DNA of 64,000 bases from Gari tellinella (lineage: Eukaryota > Mollusca > Bivalvia > Cardiida > Psammobiidae). Location of the stretch: assembly GCA_922989275.2 (NCBI GenBank), contig OV277857.1, positions 1,984,001 to 2,048,000 on the forward strand, in the 5' to 3' direction. Of the stretch, positions 47,124 to 58,500 are shown piece after piece (positions within the stretch are counted from its first letter, which is position 1; each line of letters opens with the position of its first letter). A program made the translations under genes and the position numbers. Under the pieces are notes generated by a model. The model did no database searches. It was not told the origin of the DNA and saw only the letters and a list, made by a program, of their open reading frames with translations.

Positions 47124-47879
47124 CAGTTCGACCCCTTGTCTATGATATAAACTCATATACTGGGTTTTACATTATTTGGTCATTTAAGCCACAAACAAGA
47201 ACCCACAAACACCCCCTACGTTCTGGCCCCCTGTGGTTTTTAGCATTTTCTTGTCGAAAATACGGATTAGCACTTGTCTGGAGCATGGATTCATGGTGCT
47301 ATACTTTTTCTATAAACTCGCATGCCTTCATGTCCCGAGTTATCAATGGAATACACACTGACAACTGACTAGCCATGCTAGTTAGTTACCAAATCTACTA
47401 GTGACAGCCTTCAACTCAAGTTCAAGAAGAATTTTTGTGGGAATAAATATCATGCCAGTCTACAGTAATTCATGAATAAAAAGACAATATATCTTTCCGG
47501 TTAGATTTGTTAAAACGAAATAACCTTGTCTGAAATTTGAAGGTGAATCCATTTCCACAATTTGATTCAATAAATTCACTTTTTCGGCGAGTCTGTTGGT
47601 CAAAACGAAAATACGATTGCTCTGTTGGCACGACACACAGACAGACGGAAGTAAGCGTACGAATATCTGACACGAATAGAATGCGTTTCAATATCGCTAT
47701 CGGAAATTGTTGCGCAATCGCCACATTGAGTATAACAATATTCCAAATAGGGAATTCAAATAATATTAGTCTATAAAAATGCTCTTTTCTAATAGTTCTA
47801 TCTCTAAGGGTCATTTTCAAAGAAAATCATGTCCTAACACACGTTTCCGTTAACTCATTAATTCCATGAAACTTTTAAT

Positions 47880-47905
47880 CATGGAGGAATTATAATTCCT
47901 CCATG
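47880..47905. repeat. Perfect 26-bp palindrome
   Basis: A perfect palindrome whose half is CATGGAGGAATTA. Its end resembles the termini of the 63-bp insertion 80 bp downstream. Confidence 0.95.
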
Positions 47906-47986
47906 TTTTAATGGAAAGCCGAATTAGTCCATATAAACAGTGATTTTAGGGCTATTTTAGAGACCCTCTGATCAGGGTCTACACTG

Positions 47987-48049
47987 TCATGGAGAAATCA
48001 CAGAATTCTTGGAAACTACTGGGTCAATTTCATTAAAACTTCTCCATGA
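47987..48049. mobile_element. 63-bp mini-insertion with terminal inverted repeats
   Basis: TCATGGAGAA ... TTCTCCATGA flanked by CACTG on each side, splitting a CTACACTGTTTGC repeat end that is continuous in many other copies. Too short to encode anything. Confidence 0.8.
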
Positions 48050-48359
48050 CACTGTTTGCATATTACAAGCGTAGGCTACTCTTCACATGTATATTGGTTA
48101 TTAATGACGAGTACAATCGTTGCTAGGGGTGAATATGTTATTAAAATAAAAAATAAACGCGATAAAAAATGCTAAAAGAACTTGGAGTCAGATGAGATGC
48201 TGGATGTCTTGGCGTATGATCAAACACGAACGTAAGCATACACATACGGCATGTTTAACCCTTAGCCCGCCAAAAAAATTGTCGTCTGCTATATTTCTCG
48301 TCTGCTTCAAGTTTCAAAGTGCTTCAAAGTTGCTCAAAATTGCTGAAAATGTTGTCCGA

Positions 48360-48418
48360 GCGTCAAACAGCTTGGATCCGGATGAGAAGCCGAGTGATCC
48401 AAGCTGTTTGCATATGGA
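48360..48418. repeat. AAACAGCTTGGATCC hairpin
   Basis: CAAACAGCTTGGATCC and GGATCCAAGCTGTTTG-like arms. Part of an element bounded by AACCCTTAGCCCGCCA (48,257) and TGGCAGGCTAAGGGTTAA (48,433-48,450). Confidence 0.7.
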
Positions 48419-49191
48419 GCTATAGTCGTGAGTGGCAGGCTAAGGGTTAATAATGTTTCTGTTTGCCACTTAGATACATTTAAAGATAATTCAATAAACA
48501 GAAAAGTTTAACTGTGTGGTAGTGTTCATAGTTATAATGTTCAAATTCACACACAAATATCGAAAACATTTATAGGAGCTTTTACCTGACTACTCCAGGC
48601 TTCACCAGCTTTATGACGGTCCGTCACTAACTGACCACTAGCACCGCTCTGGTTGCCTACGTTGCAAACAGTTTAAATCCATATCAGACGCGGAGCCTGA
48701 TCTGGTTACAAGCTGCGCATGTTTGTCACTCGTCATTGTGAGGGTTTTTTCTGTCAAAATGTCAAATATTTGACTTTGCGAAAAAAAAGTAGAAGACAAG
48801 TTTAAGCAGACGATATTGCAACTGTTGGACATAATGGTCGTGTTTGGGGGAACAACGACAGGTGTTGTTGTGAGGAGGGACTCGTTGTTCAGAAGGCCAT
48901 TGTGGGAAGGGAGCACCGTACGTTCATCCCACTTTAAGCTGGCACCTGTACTCAAAACCAATATTCATTTGTGGCACGGGTGTTGGGGAGCGGGTAGAGG
49001 CGCTCCAATGGACATCTGTGGAGGAAAGAGCAAACAGTCGATGTTTTCACCTCAAATACTGGCCTGAAATTGTTAAAGTTTTACAATTGGTATTTCTTAT
49101 CATAACATTCAATATTTTACTCATTGAACCCTAACCTGTCCTTTATATGTGTACAGTGTATCTATTACACATATGCAAATAGTGAAGATCC

Positions 49192-49438
49192 TGGGGCCCG
49201 TTTCATAAAACTTCGTACGACTAATGTTGTCGTAAGTCAGATTATAAATGTACATCAATTATTATTTATTTCTCCATCTAATCCTGTTTTGTGACAACTT
49301 TTTGGAATCGTCTTGAAAAGACGATTCCAAAAAGATGTCACAAGACAGGATTTGATAGAGAAATCACAAATTAAATGTATTTTAAAGTTTTGACTTACGA
49401 CAACATTTGTCGTACGAAGTTTTATGGAACGGGCCCCT
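49192..49438. mobile_element. Family D MITE, intact
   Basis: TGGGGCCCGTTTCATAAAAC ... GTTTTATGGAACGGGCCCC, subterminal GTACGAC..GTTGTCGTAAGTC on both sides, central hairpin GGAATCGTCTTGAAAAGACG. 49,439-50,440 shows no gene. Confidence 0.85.
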
Positions 49439-50439
49439 GATCCGAGGGCTTCTTCAGGTGCCCTCTAAACAATGCCCCCACTGCCCGGTCGTTTGCAAAT
49501 ACTATGATACTGTGAATAACATCCCTAAATAGCCAAAACATGGTATTTACTTTGTTGGAAACCTGAATTGTCTATTACACGTTTCTGTGTTGAATGAGTC
49601 ACATACTGAGGTTGGTCCAATGCTATTGAATGATATTAAAACTTCAACATTATTATTTACATAGGATTAACCAAAACCTCTCAAAGTTCTCTCGACTGGT
49701 ACGCACAGACGGACGGTCATATCCACCAATATTTGATATGGTTTTCAGCCTGACATAACAGGCTATCTATTCATACCAAATATGTAACTCCATCATTTAT
49801 AATAGTTGGGAAATCTGCTATCGCTTTATAAAGATGATTTCAAATGAGGATATTTTGCCACATTACAGTGCCGTTATAGTCCCGTACGGACGGATACACT
49901 GTTTCACATCCCTAATAAATTGATCACCATATAGTACTGAGACATGTCTTGAATTTGAAATCTCAATACAATATTAACAATATCTCGATGGAAACTCAAG
50001 TCATCAAGCAGACAATATTACTTTCTAGTTAGCCGACTGCAATTTTTCAAAGGCGTGAAAAATTGTTCTTTGTTTTTCATTATTTTATTTTTACAATTTA
50101 AAATGTATAACTATGACAAACAGTGCATACCCTGATAAGTGGCTTTCTTTAAAAGAATATGGCCTTGGCCTGTACCGTTTGATAGGGTAAGTGTACTCGT
50201 CACAGGTACACTGTTTTTAAAGGATTGGTATACTTGTTTGTATGGACTTTTGAACAGTTTCTCTAAAGTTCTATCCCATTTCTACGAAGTTGAATTTTTT
50301 TAGAGCAGTAAAAACCAAGAAGAAACACCTTTTTGTTATTCATTTATTCCGCCATTAAAGAAAATAGTTCCCCTTTATATAACCATAAATGTACGTCATA
50401 CGAAAGTTTCCTACATCCTAGCGGACTTAAAAGGCATAA

Positions 50440-51220
50440 TAAGAGGGCACAGATGACATTAAGCGCTCACCTGAGTAGACCGTTTATCTCTTGTAATAAT
50501 TTTGAGAACAAGAGCAATGCATTGGTGAGCGCGGAGACGTAGATTTCATCCAGGGCAACACACACGCAAACTTTAAAGATTAAGGGCAAAATGTGGTCAC
50601 AAGAGTGTAAACAAGGGTTATTTATGATTTGACCTAGTGACTTGTTTTATGACTGTAGGCAACCAATATTCAAACTTCACCTACCAGCGCAGTACATAAA
50701 CTAATTTCTTTAAAGATTAAGAGCAAAATGTGTTCTATATAGGGTCAACACTATTTTTCTAGTCTTTGACCTAGTGACCTAGTTTCTGAACGCTGATGAC
50801 CCATTATTGAAATGTGACCTAGAGTTATCTGGGGAAACTTTTTAATTGATTTTTTTTTAAAGATTAAGTGCAAAATGTGGTTTCCAGAGTGATATTAAGG
50901 TTTTTCTAAGTTTTAACCTAGTGACCTAGTTTTTGGCCGGACATGACCCATACTTAAACTTAGCCTAGTTTGTTTTGAGGTAAACATTTTTACCAAGTTT
51001 CATCAAGGTCTAATAAGATTTGAAGCTGAGTGTCAACAAGGTTTTTCTAGGATTTGACCTAGTGACCTAGTTTTTTCTGACATGACCCAAATTTAAACTT
51101 GTACTCGAATTCAATAAGGGAACATTTTAACCAGGGTTCATTAAGAACCAATGAGATTTGTAGCTGTTAGAGTTTCAAACCAATTGTGGACAATGGACAG
51201 ATGGACATCCAGCATGCTAT
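50440..51220. repeat. Family F repeat (GACCTAGTGACCTA subtype)
   Basis: Starts AAGAGGGCACAGATGACATT with CGCTCACCTGAG, then five or so ~150-bp units with TTTGACCTAGTGACCTAGTTT. Followed by a family A right-oriented copy to about 51,464. Confidence 0.7.
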
Positions 51221-51473
51221 TTTTGCATAAATACCCATTTTTACACCTTCATTTATTCATCCATAGAAGAAAAGAGTTCCAATTTATACAGTTATGACAA
51301 AATTATCATAGGAAATAGATTCTATATTCTAGCAGATGATAGTTTAAAGCAAGCTAAAAGTAAAGCAGAATGCGCCTAAAGGAACATTCTGCTTTACTTT
51401 CAACATGCTTTTAGTAGTCAACCGTCTTTAAAACTAGAAAGAGGCTATGGGGTAAAGGATTAAGCAAGTATGC

Positions 51474-54215
51474 AAAATTAAACATAGACTGGTAGTGGTA
51501 CACCTGGTAGGCAAGTATACAACACTCAACACAGACTGTTACACCTAGTAGACAAGTGTCACTGTATACAGAACTCAACACAGACTGGTACACCTAGTAG
51601 GCAAGTAGGCAAGGTGTCACTCCTGTACAAAAGCCCTTCTTCTTCCTCCATAGAACTCTATAGTAAATTGGCAATATTCTCCTGTCTCTGTCCAGTTCCA
51701 GGACCTACCGGTCAATATAACGACCCTGTTTCCATGGAAAGCAATAACATGGCACCAGAATTAACAAAAGAAAAAGATACCATTAAGGATCAATTTTTCC
51801 ACAAATTTCACATTTCTAAGGTCACCGTCAATATTTACAAAATGAAAGTTGATGACCCGCCGCACCACACTCGCATCTCTGACCACATGTTCTCACAAAT
51901 TAGTTCCCAAATAGAACCCAGAAACACCTTTGATTTATCAACAACATCACTATTTCAGCTCAAAAACAAATGCATCTGCAGTTAATCACCATTTTCAATA
52001 AAAAATATGACCATGAACACACACACATCAATTTTTCACTATATAAATTAGGAACTATTTAGGCACCCTACGACCCGGAAGCACTTCCGTACAGGTGTGA
52101 CACCTAAATATGAACTATTTTTTTCCTGATTTGCCTGTTTTTACTCTTATATCATAGCTATAGGTATTGAACAATAAAAAAACATGGTGACAGATGTCAA
52201 GTTCCACAACATTTGGCATTATAGACTGTTTAAAAACAAGGTCTAAGTCGCAAACTTGGTAAAAAATCAGCTTTTTGGATTCAATTCAACCCGACCGCTA
52301 AATCTTTGTTTTCGCCACATGTAAACTTATTCGAACACTTTTTATGTAAACGAAAGTGTGCGGATAACCCTTTTTGAAAGGAAAATTGACTTTTCGAGTA
52401 AGAAAAATATTGAAACGACAAAATTCGCCCTTCACGTTTGTCCTAGATAGTAAGGTTTCTCTATGAAAAAATGCATTTTTTGCCATTTTCACCCAAAATA
52501 GCTCCTTTTTTCAGCTAAAAACCGTTTTGAATATGCTGATAGCCATGAATAATATGGAGTACATGAATTTGCAGTGAAAAATAGAAGAAAAACTATGTTT
52601 ATGACAGATTTGAAGGAAAAGTGAAAGCTCATTGGTCTTGGACCGGGGTCGAAAATGATCAGGCCGAATGGTAGCAGCCCCCTTTTTTTCTGAGGAAAAA
52701 CAAGAAAATCATCATTTTGTGGACCAAAACCTGCAAACCTAATGACATTCAGCTTAAACAGACCTTTAAAGCCTACATAAGGCAAGCACAGAGCTTTTCT
52801 ACAGCATTGCAAGAAAAAATGTGTGCAGCGGTCTCTTTCTCAAATCGCAGGCGTCACAATTTTAAGTGAAAAACCTCATTTTTAGCCAAAATTATTACCT
52901 GATGCAGCTAAAAATAACTTTTCTACCATCACATGTTCATAATTTCCCTAAAATAGCACTCTAAATTTAAAATAAACTGTGACGTCATTTTCCGGGAAAT
53001 CCTTCATATAGGTGTCACTCCTGTACAAAAGCCCTTCTTCTTCCTCCATAGAACTCTATAGTAAATTGGCAATATTCTCCTGTCTCTGTCCAGTTCCAGG
53101 ACCTACCGGTCAATATAACGACCCTGTTTCCATGGAAAGCAATAACATGGCACCAGAATTAACAAAAGAAAAAGATACCATTAAGGTTCAATTTTTCCAC
53201 AAATTTCACATTTCTAAGGTCACCGTCAATATTTACAAAATGAAAGTTGATGACCCGCCGCACCACACTCGCATCTCTGACCACATGTTCTCACAAATTA
53301 GTTCCCAAATAGAACCCAGAAACACCTTTGATTTATCAACAACATCACTATTTCAGCTCAAAAACAAATGCATCTGCAGTTAATCACCATTTTCAATAAA
53401 AAATATGACCATGAACACACACACATCAATTTTTCACTATATAAATTAGGAACTATTTAGGCACCCTACGACCCGGAAGCACTTCCGTACAGGTGTGACA
53501 CCGCAAGTGTCACTGTATACAAAACTCACCACACAGACTGGTACACCTAGTAGGCAAGTGTCACTATATACAAAACTCAACACAGACTGGTACACTTAGT
53601 AGGCAAGTGTCACTGTATACAAAACTCAACACAGACTGGTACTACACTTAGTAGGCAAGTGTCACTGTATACAAAACTCAAAACAGACTGGTACACTTAG
53701 TAGGCAAGTGTCACTGTATACAAAACTCAACACAGACTGGTACACTTAGTAGGCAAGTGTCACTGTATACAAAACTCAACACAGACTGGTACTACACTTA
53801 GTAGGCAAGTGTCACTGTATACAAAACTCAACACAGACTGGTACACCTAGTAGGCAAGTGTCGCTGTATACAAAACTCAAAACAGACTGGTACACCTAGT
53901 AGGCATGAAGGCAAGTGTCACTGTATACTAAACTCACAACACAGACTGGTACACTTAGTAGGCAAGTGTCACTGTATACAACTCAAAACAGACTGGTACA
54001 CCTAGTAGGTATGAAGGCAAGTGTCACTGTATACAAAACTCAAAACAGACTGGTACACTTAGTAGGCAAGTGTCCCTGTATACAAAACTCAACACAGACT
54101 GGTACTACACTTAGTAGGCAAGTAGGCAAGTGTCACTGTATACAAAACTCAACACAGACTGGTACACTTAGTAGGCAAGTGTCACGGTATAAAAACTCAA
54201 CGCAGACTGGTACAT
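51474..54215. repeat. ~49-bp tandem array, interrupted
   Basis: Unit GCAAGTGTCACTGTATACAA plus AACTCAACACAGACTGGTACAC..TAGTAG, about 14 units after the insertion and about three before it. Some units carry 3-12-bp additions (CTA, ATGAAGGCA). Open frames in it are repeat products; spacing and lack of unique spacers rule out CRISPR. Confidence 0.9.
51614..53502. mobile_element. Young element with 491-bp direct terminal repeats
   Basis: Direct repeats 51,614-52,104 and 53,012-53,502, both 491 bp, differ visibly at only one base in their 372-nt open frames (A/T at the AAGGATCAA/AAGGTTCAA site). Each starts GTGTCACTCCTGTAC and ends GTACAGGTGTGACACC, so each is also bounded by inverted ends. The whole is flanked by GCAAG (51,609-51,613 and 53,503-53,507), a 5-bp target duplication in the tandem array. 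The 907-bp interior has no gag/pol. Best reading: a TRIM-like non-autonomous LTR element; no clear primer-binding site or polypurine tract was found. Confidence 0.7.
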
Positions 54216-55317
54216 GTATCATTAGATTTATTAAAAGAAACTACATACTATATGCATATCACAGATAAACTAGCAGAATACTGCCTTCTTAAGCAGCATT
54301 AGTCACTGACAAACAGCTTAGAACTCTTACACTCTGAGTACTCTAGTCCTGATTTCTGGGATTGAGTTATCATGAACTTTGAGCTTTGAAACTTTATCCC
54401 CGTAATTTGTTTTCAAAACAAGAAACAGACTACGGTGTAAGGTGTTAATTTGACCTACAGACTGATTGAACAGGTAGATGCTCCTTCAACATTCAGAAAT
54501 ACCCCAAACAGTAACCAACACACCAGAAATTACAGCACTGAAACTAACCCATGCTCAGAGTTACAGATGGTAATAATGCTCCAGAATGGCATGTCCACTA
54601 ACTAACTCTTCGCATACTGAGTAATTTTTCTTCTAAAAACAATAAATGTTGTTTGTTAATATTGAATAAATAATCCAAAAAAAAATCTTTTTCAAAACAG
54701 GGTCAGAGTGTCAAATAGCTAGAGTGCTAAGAGTTAAGCCGTTTAAATCTCTCTATCATCTCTGCTTCAGCTGCTAAACTATAAGATAATGATTGGACCC
54801 CTCTAATTGCTCTATTATGATCATTCAAAAGCATGTTGATGCTTTAAGCAAGAAGAAAGTAAAGTAGAAAGCTTTAATATGAGGCTTCTACTTTACATTC
54901 ATGCTACTTTAAGCCTTCACATGTTCAACATGTTCAATAAGTGCTCCCTCCTTACCACGATTCCCTCCTGATAACAATGCTTACCGCTTTTCCCCAAGCA
55001 AAACAATCATGTCTAACACTTTCAATGCAGCAATATCATCTGCTCAAAGTAACATATACATGTAAGTGGAAATTTTGACAAGAAATATAATAACGAGTGA
55101 CAAACAGCTTGAATTCTGATCAGACATAGTGTCTGATCTGGATTCAAACTGTTTGCAAATGTAAGCCAAGTCTTAATTTTCCCTCCCTATAAGAACTCCA
55201 TCCGAACAACACACATACTATTTTTTCCCATTGGATGTCAATGTAGAAAGGGAGCACTGTAATATCATATGTATAATTTCTTTCAAATGGTGATCATATT
55301 AAGGTTTTACTATACCA
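54216..55317. other. No gene; hairpin fragments
   Basis: Degenerate family C hairpin at about 54,840-54,915 and an AAACAGCTTGAATTCTGATC hairpin at 55,097-55,160 flanked by CTCCCTCC phrases like those near 18,810-19,090. Part may be CEP89 3' UTR. Confidence 0.45.
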
Positions 55318-55560
55318 CTATTCCAAATCTGCTACATTTAAAATATCTTTTGGCTTAGTGACATAATGTTCCACCTTTAGATTTTCCTCTGTCTTTATAT
55401 TATCTAAGACTTCATCTACAAGCAGCTTGTTTGAAGACACAAATTTGTTCATTTCATCCTGATTATTACGGGAGATATTACGCCTCAGAAATTCCAGCTC
55501 TCTCGCAAGTACAGTTCGGTCACGCTGCAGGCTTGAAAGTCTAGTCAACAGCTCTAGCAT
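55318..55560 (-). CDS. CEP89: CEP89 last exon
   Basis: Acceptor TTTTGACAG immediately precedes ATG CTA GAG; this ATG is an internal Met, not a start. Encodes LELLTRLSSLQRDRTVLARE and a charged tail ending KPKDILNVADLE, TAG. 80 codons. Confidence 0.87.
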   Translation of the reverse strand: MLELLTRLSSLQRDRTVLARELEFLRRNISRNNQDEMNKFVSSNKLLVDEVLDNIKTEENLKVEHYVTKPKDILNVADLE

Positions 55561-58500
55561 CTGTCAAAATAAAACAGACAAACATTATCTACAATCTAAA
55601 ACAGATTACAGTAAATCAGTAAATTGTAAATCCAAAAGGTTTTTACTGTATCCAACTTTTGCAATCAGGTTGGATCCAAATGAGAATAGTAACTCTGTAG
55701 AATTCACAAACATTTTGGATCCAGATTAGACACTGAGTTAGTCAGCATCTCATCGGATTCTGGATATAAACTTGCCTGCAGTGTGCAGAGGATTAAATAC
55801 CTTTTCCGATTCCATTTCACTTCCATTACATTTTACTTTAAGTAATTGGCACTTTTAAGTGGAACCATTAGACATCTCTGTTGGCACTTAATCAAGATCT
55901 AATGATGATGATATTTATCTATTTACAAATCTTATACAATCCCCTATCAGCAAGTCTTTTGCCTATAAAAACTGTTCATTTATACAGTAAAACCTCTCTA
56001 TCATGGCAATTAAATTGTTATCAGGTGTTAAAGGCAGGTGGCTGCTTAAAGCAAGGTGAATGTAAAACAGAAAGCTCCTGAAGGAGCTTTCTGTTTTACA
56101 TTCACCTTGCTTTAAGCTGTTTATTGCTTGGCAAGTTACTTGATATCTGATCTCGTTTCAAATTGAAGTCAGAACTCAAAAAATTGAACTGGTGTAAGTT
56201 GAACTTAGAAATATTTCAAATTAAATACATGGCTTAGCTTTAAATTTGGTGGCTGCTTAAAGCAAGCTGATCGTAAGTGGTGATAACAGACAGGTTTTAC
56301 TGTAATTGTACTTTCTGATCAGATCATGCTGAGAAACGATCAATAAGAATGCCAATATCAGATCTAACTGAATTCCAGACTTCTTAAATTACATTTCAAT
56401 TAGAATAGCATATCATATCCACCTAAATTCCAGATTTCTTAATACATTACATCAAACAGATGATTCCAACATATTATCTGACAGGTGCTAATTGAAATAC
56501 CAAACTTTGAACAGGTGGTGTCTGGTGTCTAAATTACCAATATCCCGGATTCTGTTGCATTTATAAGTTACAAATATACTCCTATTTGATTTCTGAACAT
56601 TAAATAATTTTTAAATGCTTTTCCAGAAAAAACCCAAAACAAAGGACAGTTGGTTTGGATTTAATCTTATTCTGCACAAAGTCACAATTTTAACTGTGTG
56701 ATTTTTATATCCTTGCAGAATTTTGCTTAAGTTATGGTTTAATACATGTTGTGATTTTTGATGCTATGATAAAATGAATAGAATACTACACTTGCCATAC
56801 AGTGCAAGATGAAAGGTATGCAATCTGATTCAGCTTTAATTCCAATGTAACAAACACAGGTGACTTATTATGCAGACTTTGAATGGTTAGTACTGGCAGC
56901 ATCTTAAAGTAAAGAGTTTCTTCAGATGTTCCTTTTTCATCCAGATTTATTCTGCTGACTGTCTTTACCATCAGAAAATCCGTTGTCATAAATAACAAAG
57001 TTTTATAAATAATTTTTGCAGTGTAAAATACCCTGAGTAAGGTATAAATGTTACAAATGCATTTTTTAGACAGGTGACCACTTAAAGCAGGTTGAAAGTA
57101 AAGCAAAATGCACCTTTAGACTCATTTTGCTTTACTTTCAGCCTGCTTTAACTTAAAATCTCCTAGGATATAGAAAATGTTTCTTATGTTGCATGACTGT
57201 TAATTGGAACTATTTTTTGCAGTGGAGGATAAAATCAAAGGCGTATTTCTGAGTTAACCAGTCAAGTTACCTGAGTTCCCTGGTGCTGGGCGTGGTCATC
57301 CATCATTTTCAGTCTCTCCTTCATTTTCTCTTGGACCCGGGAATGTTGTTCCACCTGGTCCTCAAGATCCTTCAGGTGTCCTGTACCTCGATGAACACGG
57401 CTGCGTAGTTCCTCATTGTGTCGCTTTAATTTGCCATTCTCTGATCTGAAAAAGATATTATCAACACAGTCACCCTTGAAACATCAAAGGGACAATTCCA
57501 TTTTCCATTAAAGATGTGTTCATATACACTGTATTACTAAAAAGGGTTGTTTTTATTATAAAGTTTAATGCATAATTACAAACAATGCAGACCAAGATCA
57601 CAACAGTATGAGCTCATAAACAATAAAATATTATTGTATTACAAAATAGTTAGCATTCTGCTTTACTTTCAATCTGCTTTAAGTACTTTCAACAGAGATT
57701 TTAGTAGTCACCTATCTTCAAAACTAGAAACAGACTATGGGGTAAAGGGTTAACACATTCAATCCTAGAGAAGAGTACATGTATACCCTCCACTTACAAA
57801 CAGTATACCTGTGAGGAAAGTGCTTGTCCTTAAGAAACCCTCTGAGCAGGGTCTACACTGTTTGTCATTTTTCATAATATTGAAAAAAAATTAAATCCTA
57901 AACATGGAATTGACTAAATTGGAATCTGGAATTGTCCACTAAAGGTTTCAGGGGTGAATGAGTTAGATTTACTGTTGGCCTTACCTATTTTTCTTAAGAA
58001 TTAACTCCAATTGCCCCGCTTGTTTGCGACACTCTGTTTTCAGCTTTCCAATCAACTTGTTTTGTTTAGATAGCATGGTGTCCATTTCTGAGGTTGTATG
58101 ACCTTCAAGAGATATAAAAAATACAGTCAAACTTTGATATCCCAAACCCGCTTAACCCTTCACCCTATAGCCTGTATCTAGTTTTGAAAACAAGTGACCA
58201 TTTAAAGCAGGTTGAAAGTAAAGCAGAATGTGCCTTTAGGCACATTATGCTTTACTTTCAGCCTGCTTTAAGCTATAAGCTGCTAGGATATAAAAGATAT
58301 TTCTTATGCTGCATATTCATGGCTTTAAAAAGTGAGCTATTTTCTTTCATGGGGGAATAAATGAAAGGCCTAAAAAGGCAGATTTATGGGGTAATGATTT
58401 AGGTTGAACATATCAATATTTCAAAGTTAAAATGTGGCCAAGCCACATTTTAACTTTGAAACAAGGATATGTTCAACTAATGCAATGCAAGGAGTAAAAA

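Noticed and set aside
47470..47820. 116-codon minus-strand ORF
   Set aside because: A plus-strand frame is open over the same bases and neither has recognisable domains or splice context.
52298..52812. Minus-strand ORFs in the interior of the 491-bp-repeat element
   Set aside because: No reverse transcriptase, integrase, gag-type zinc finger or transposase motif; low-complexity AT-rich translation.
53503..54215. Regular repeats resembling a CRISPR array
   Set aside because: Units are contiguous with no unique spacers, in a eukaryotic setting with spliced genes; it is a minisatellite.
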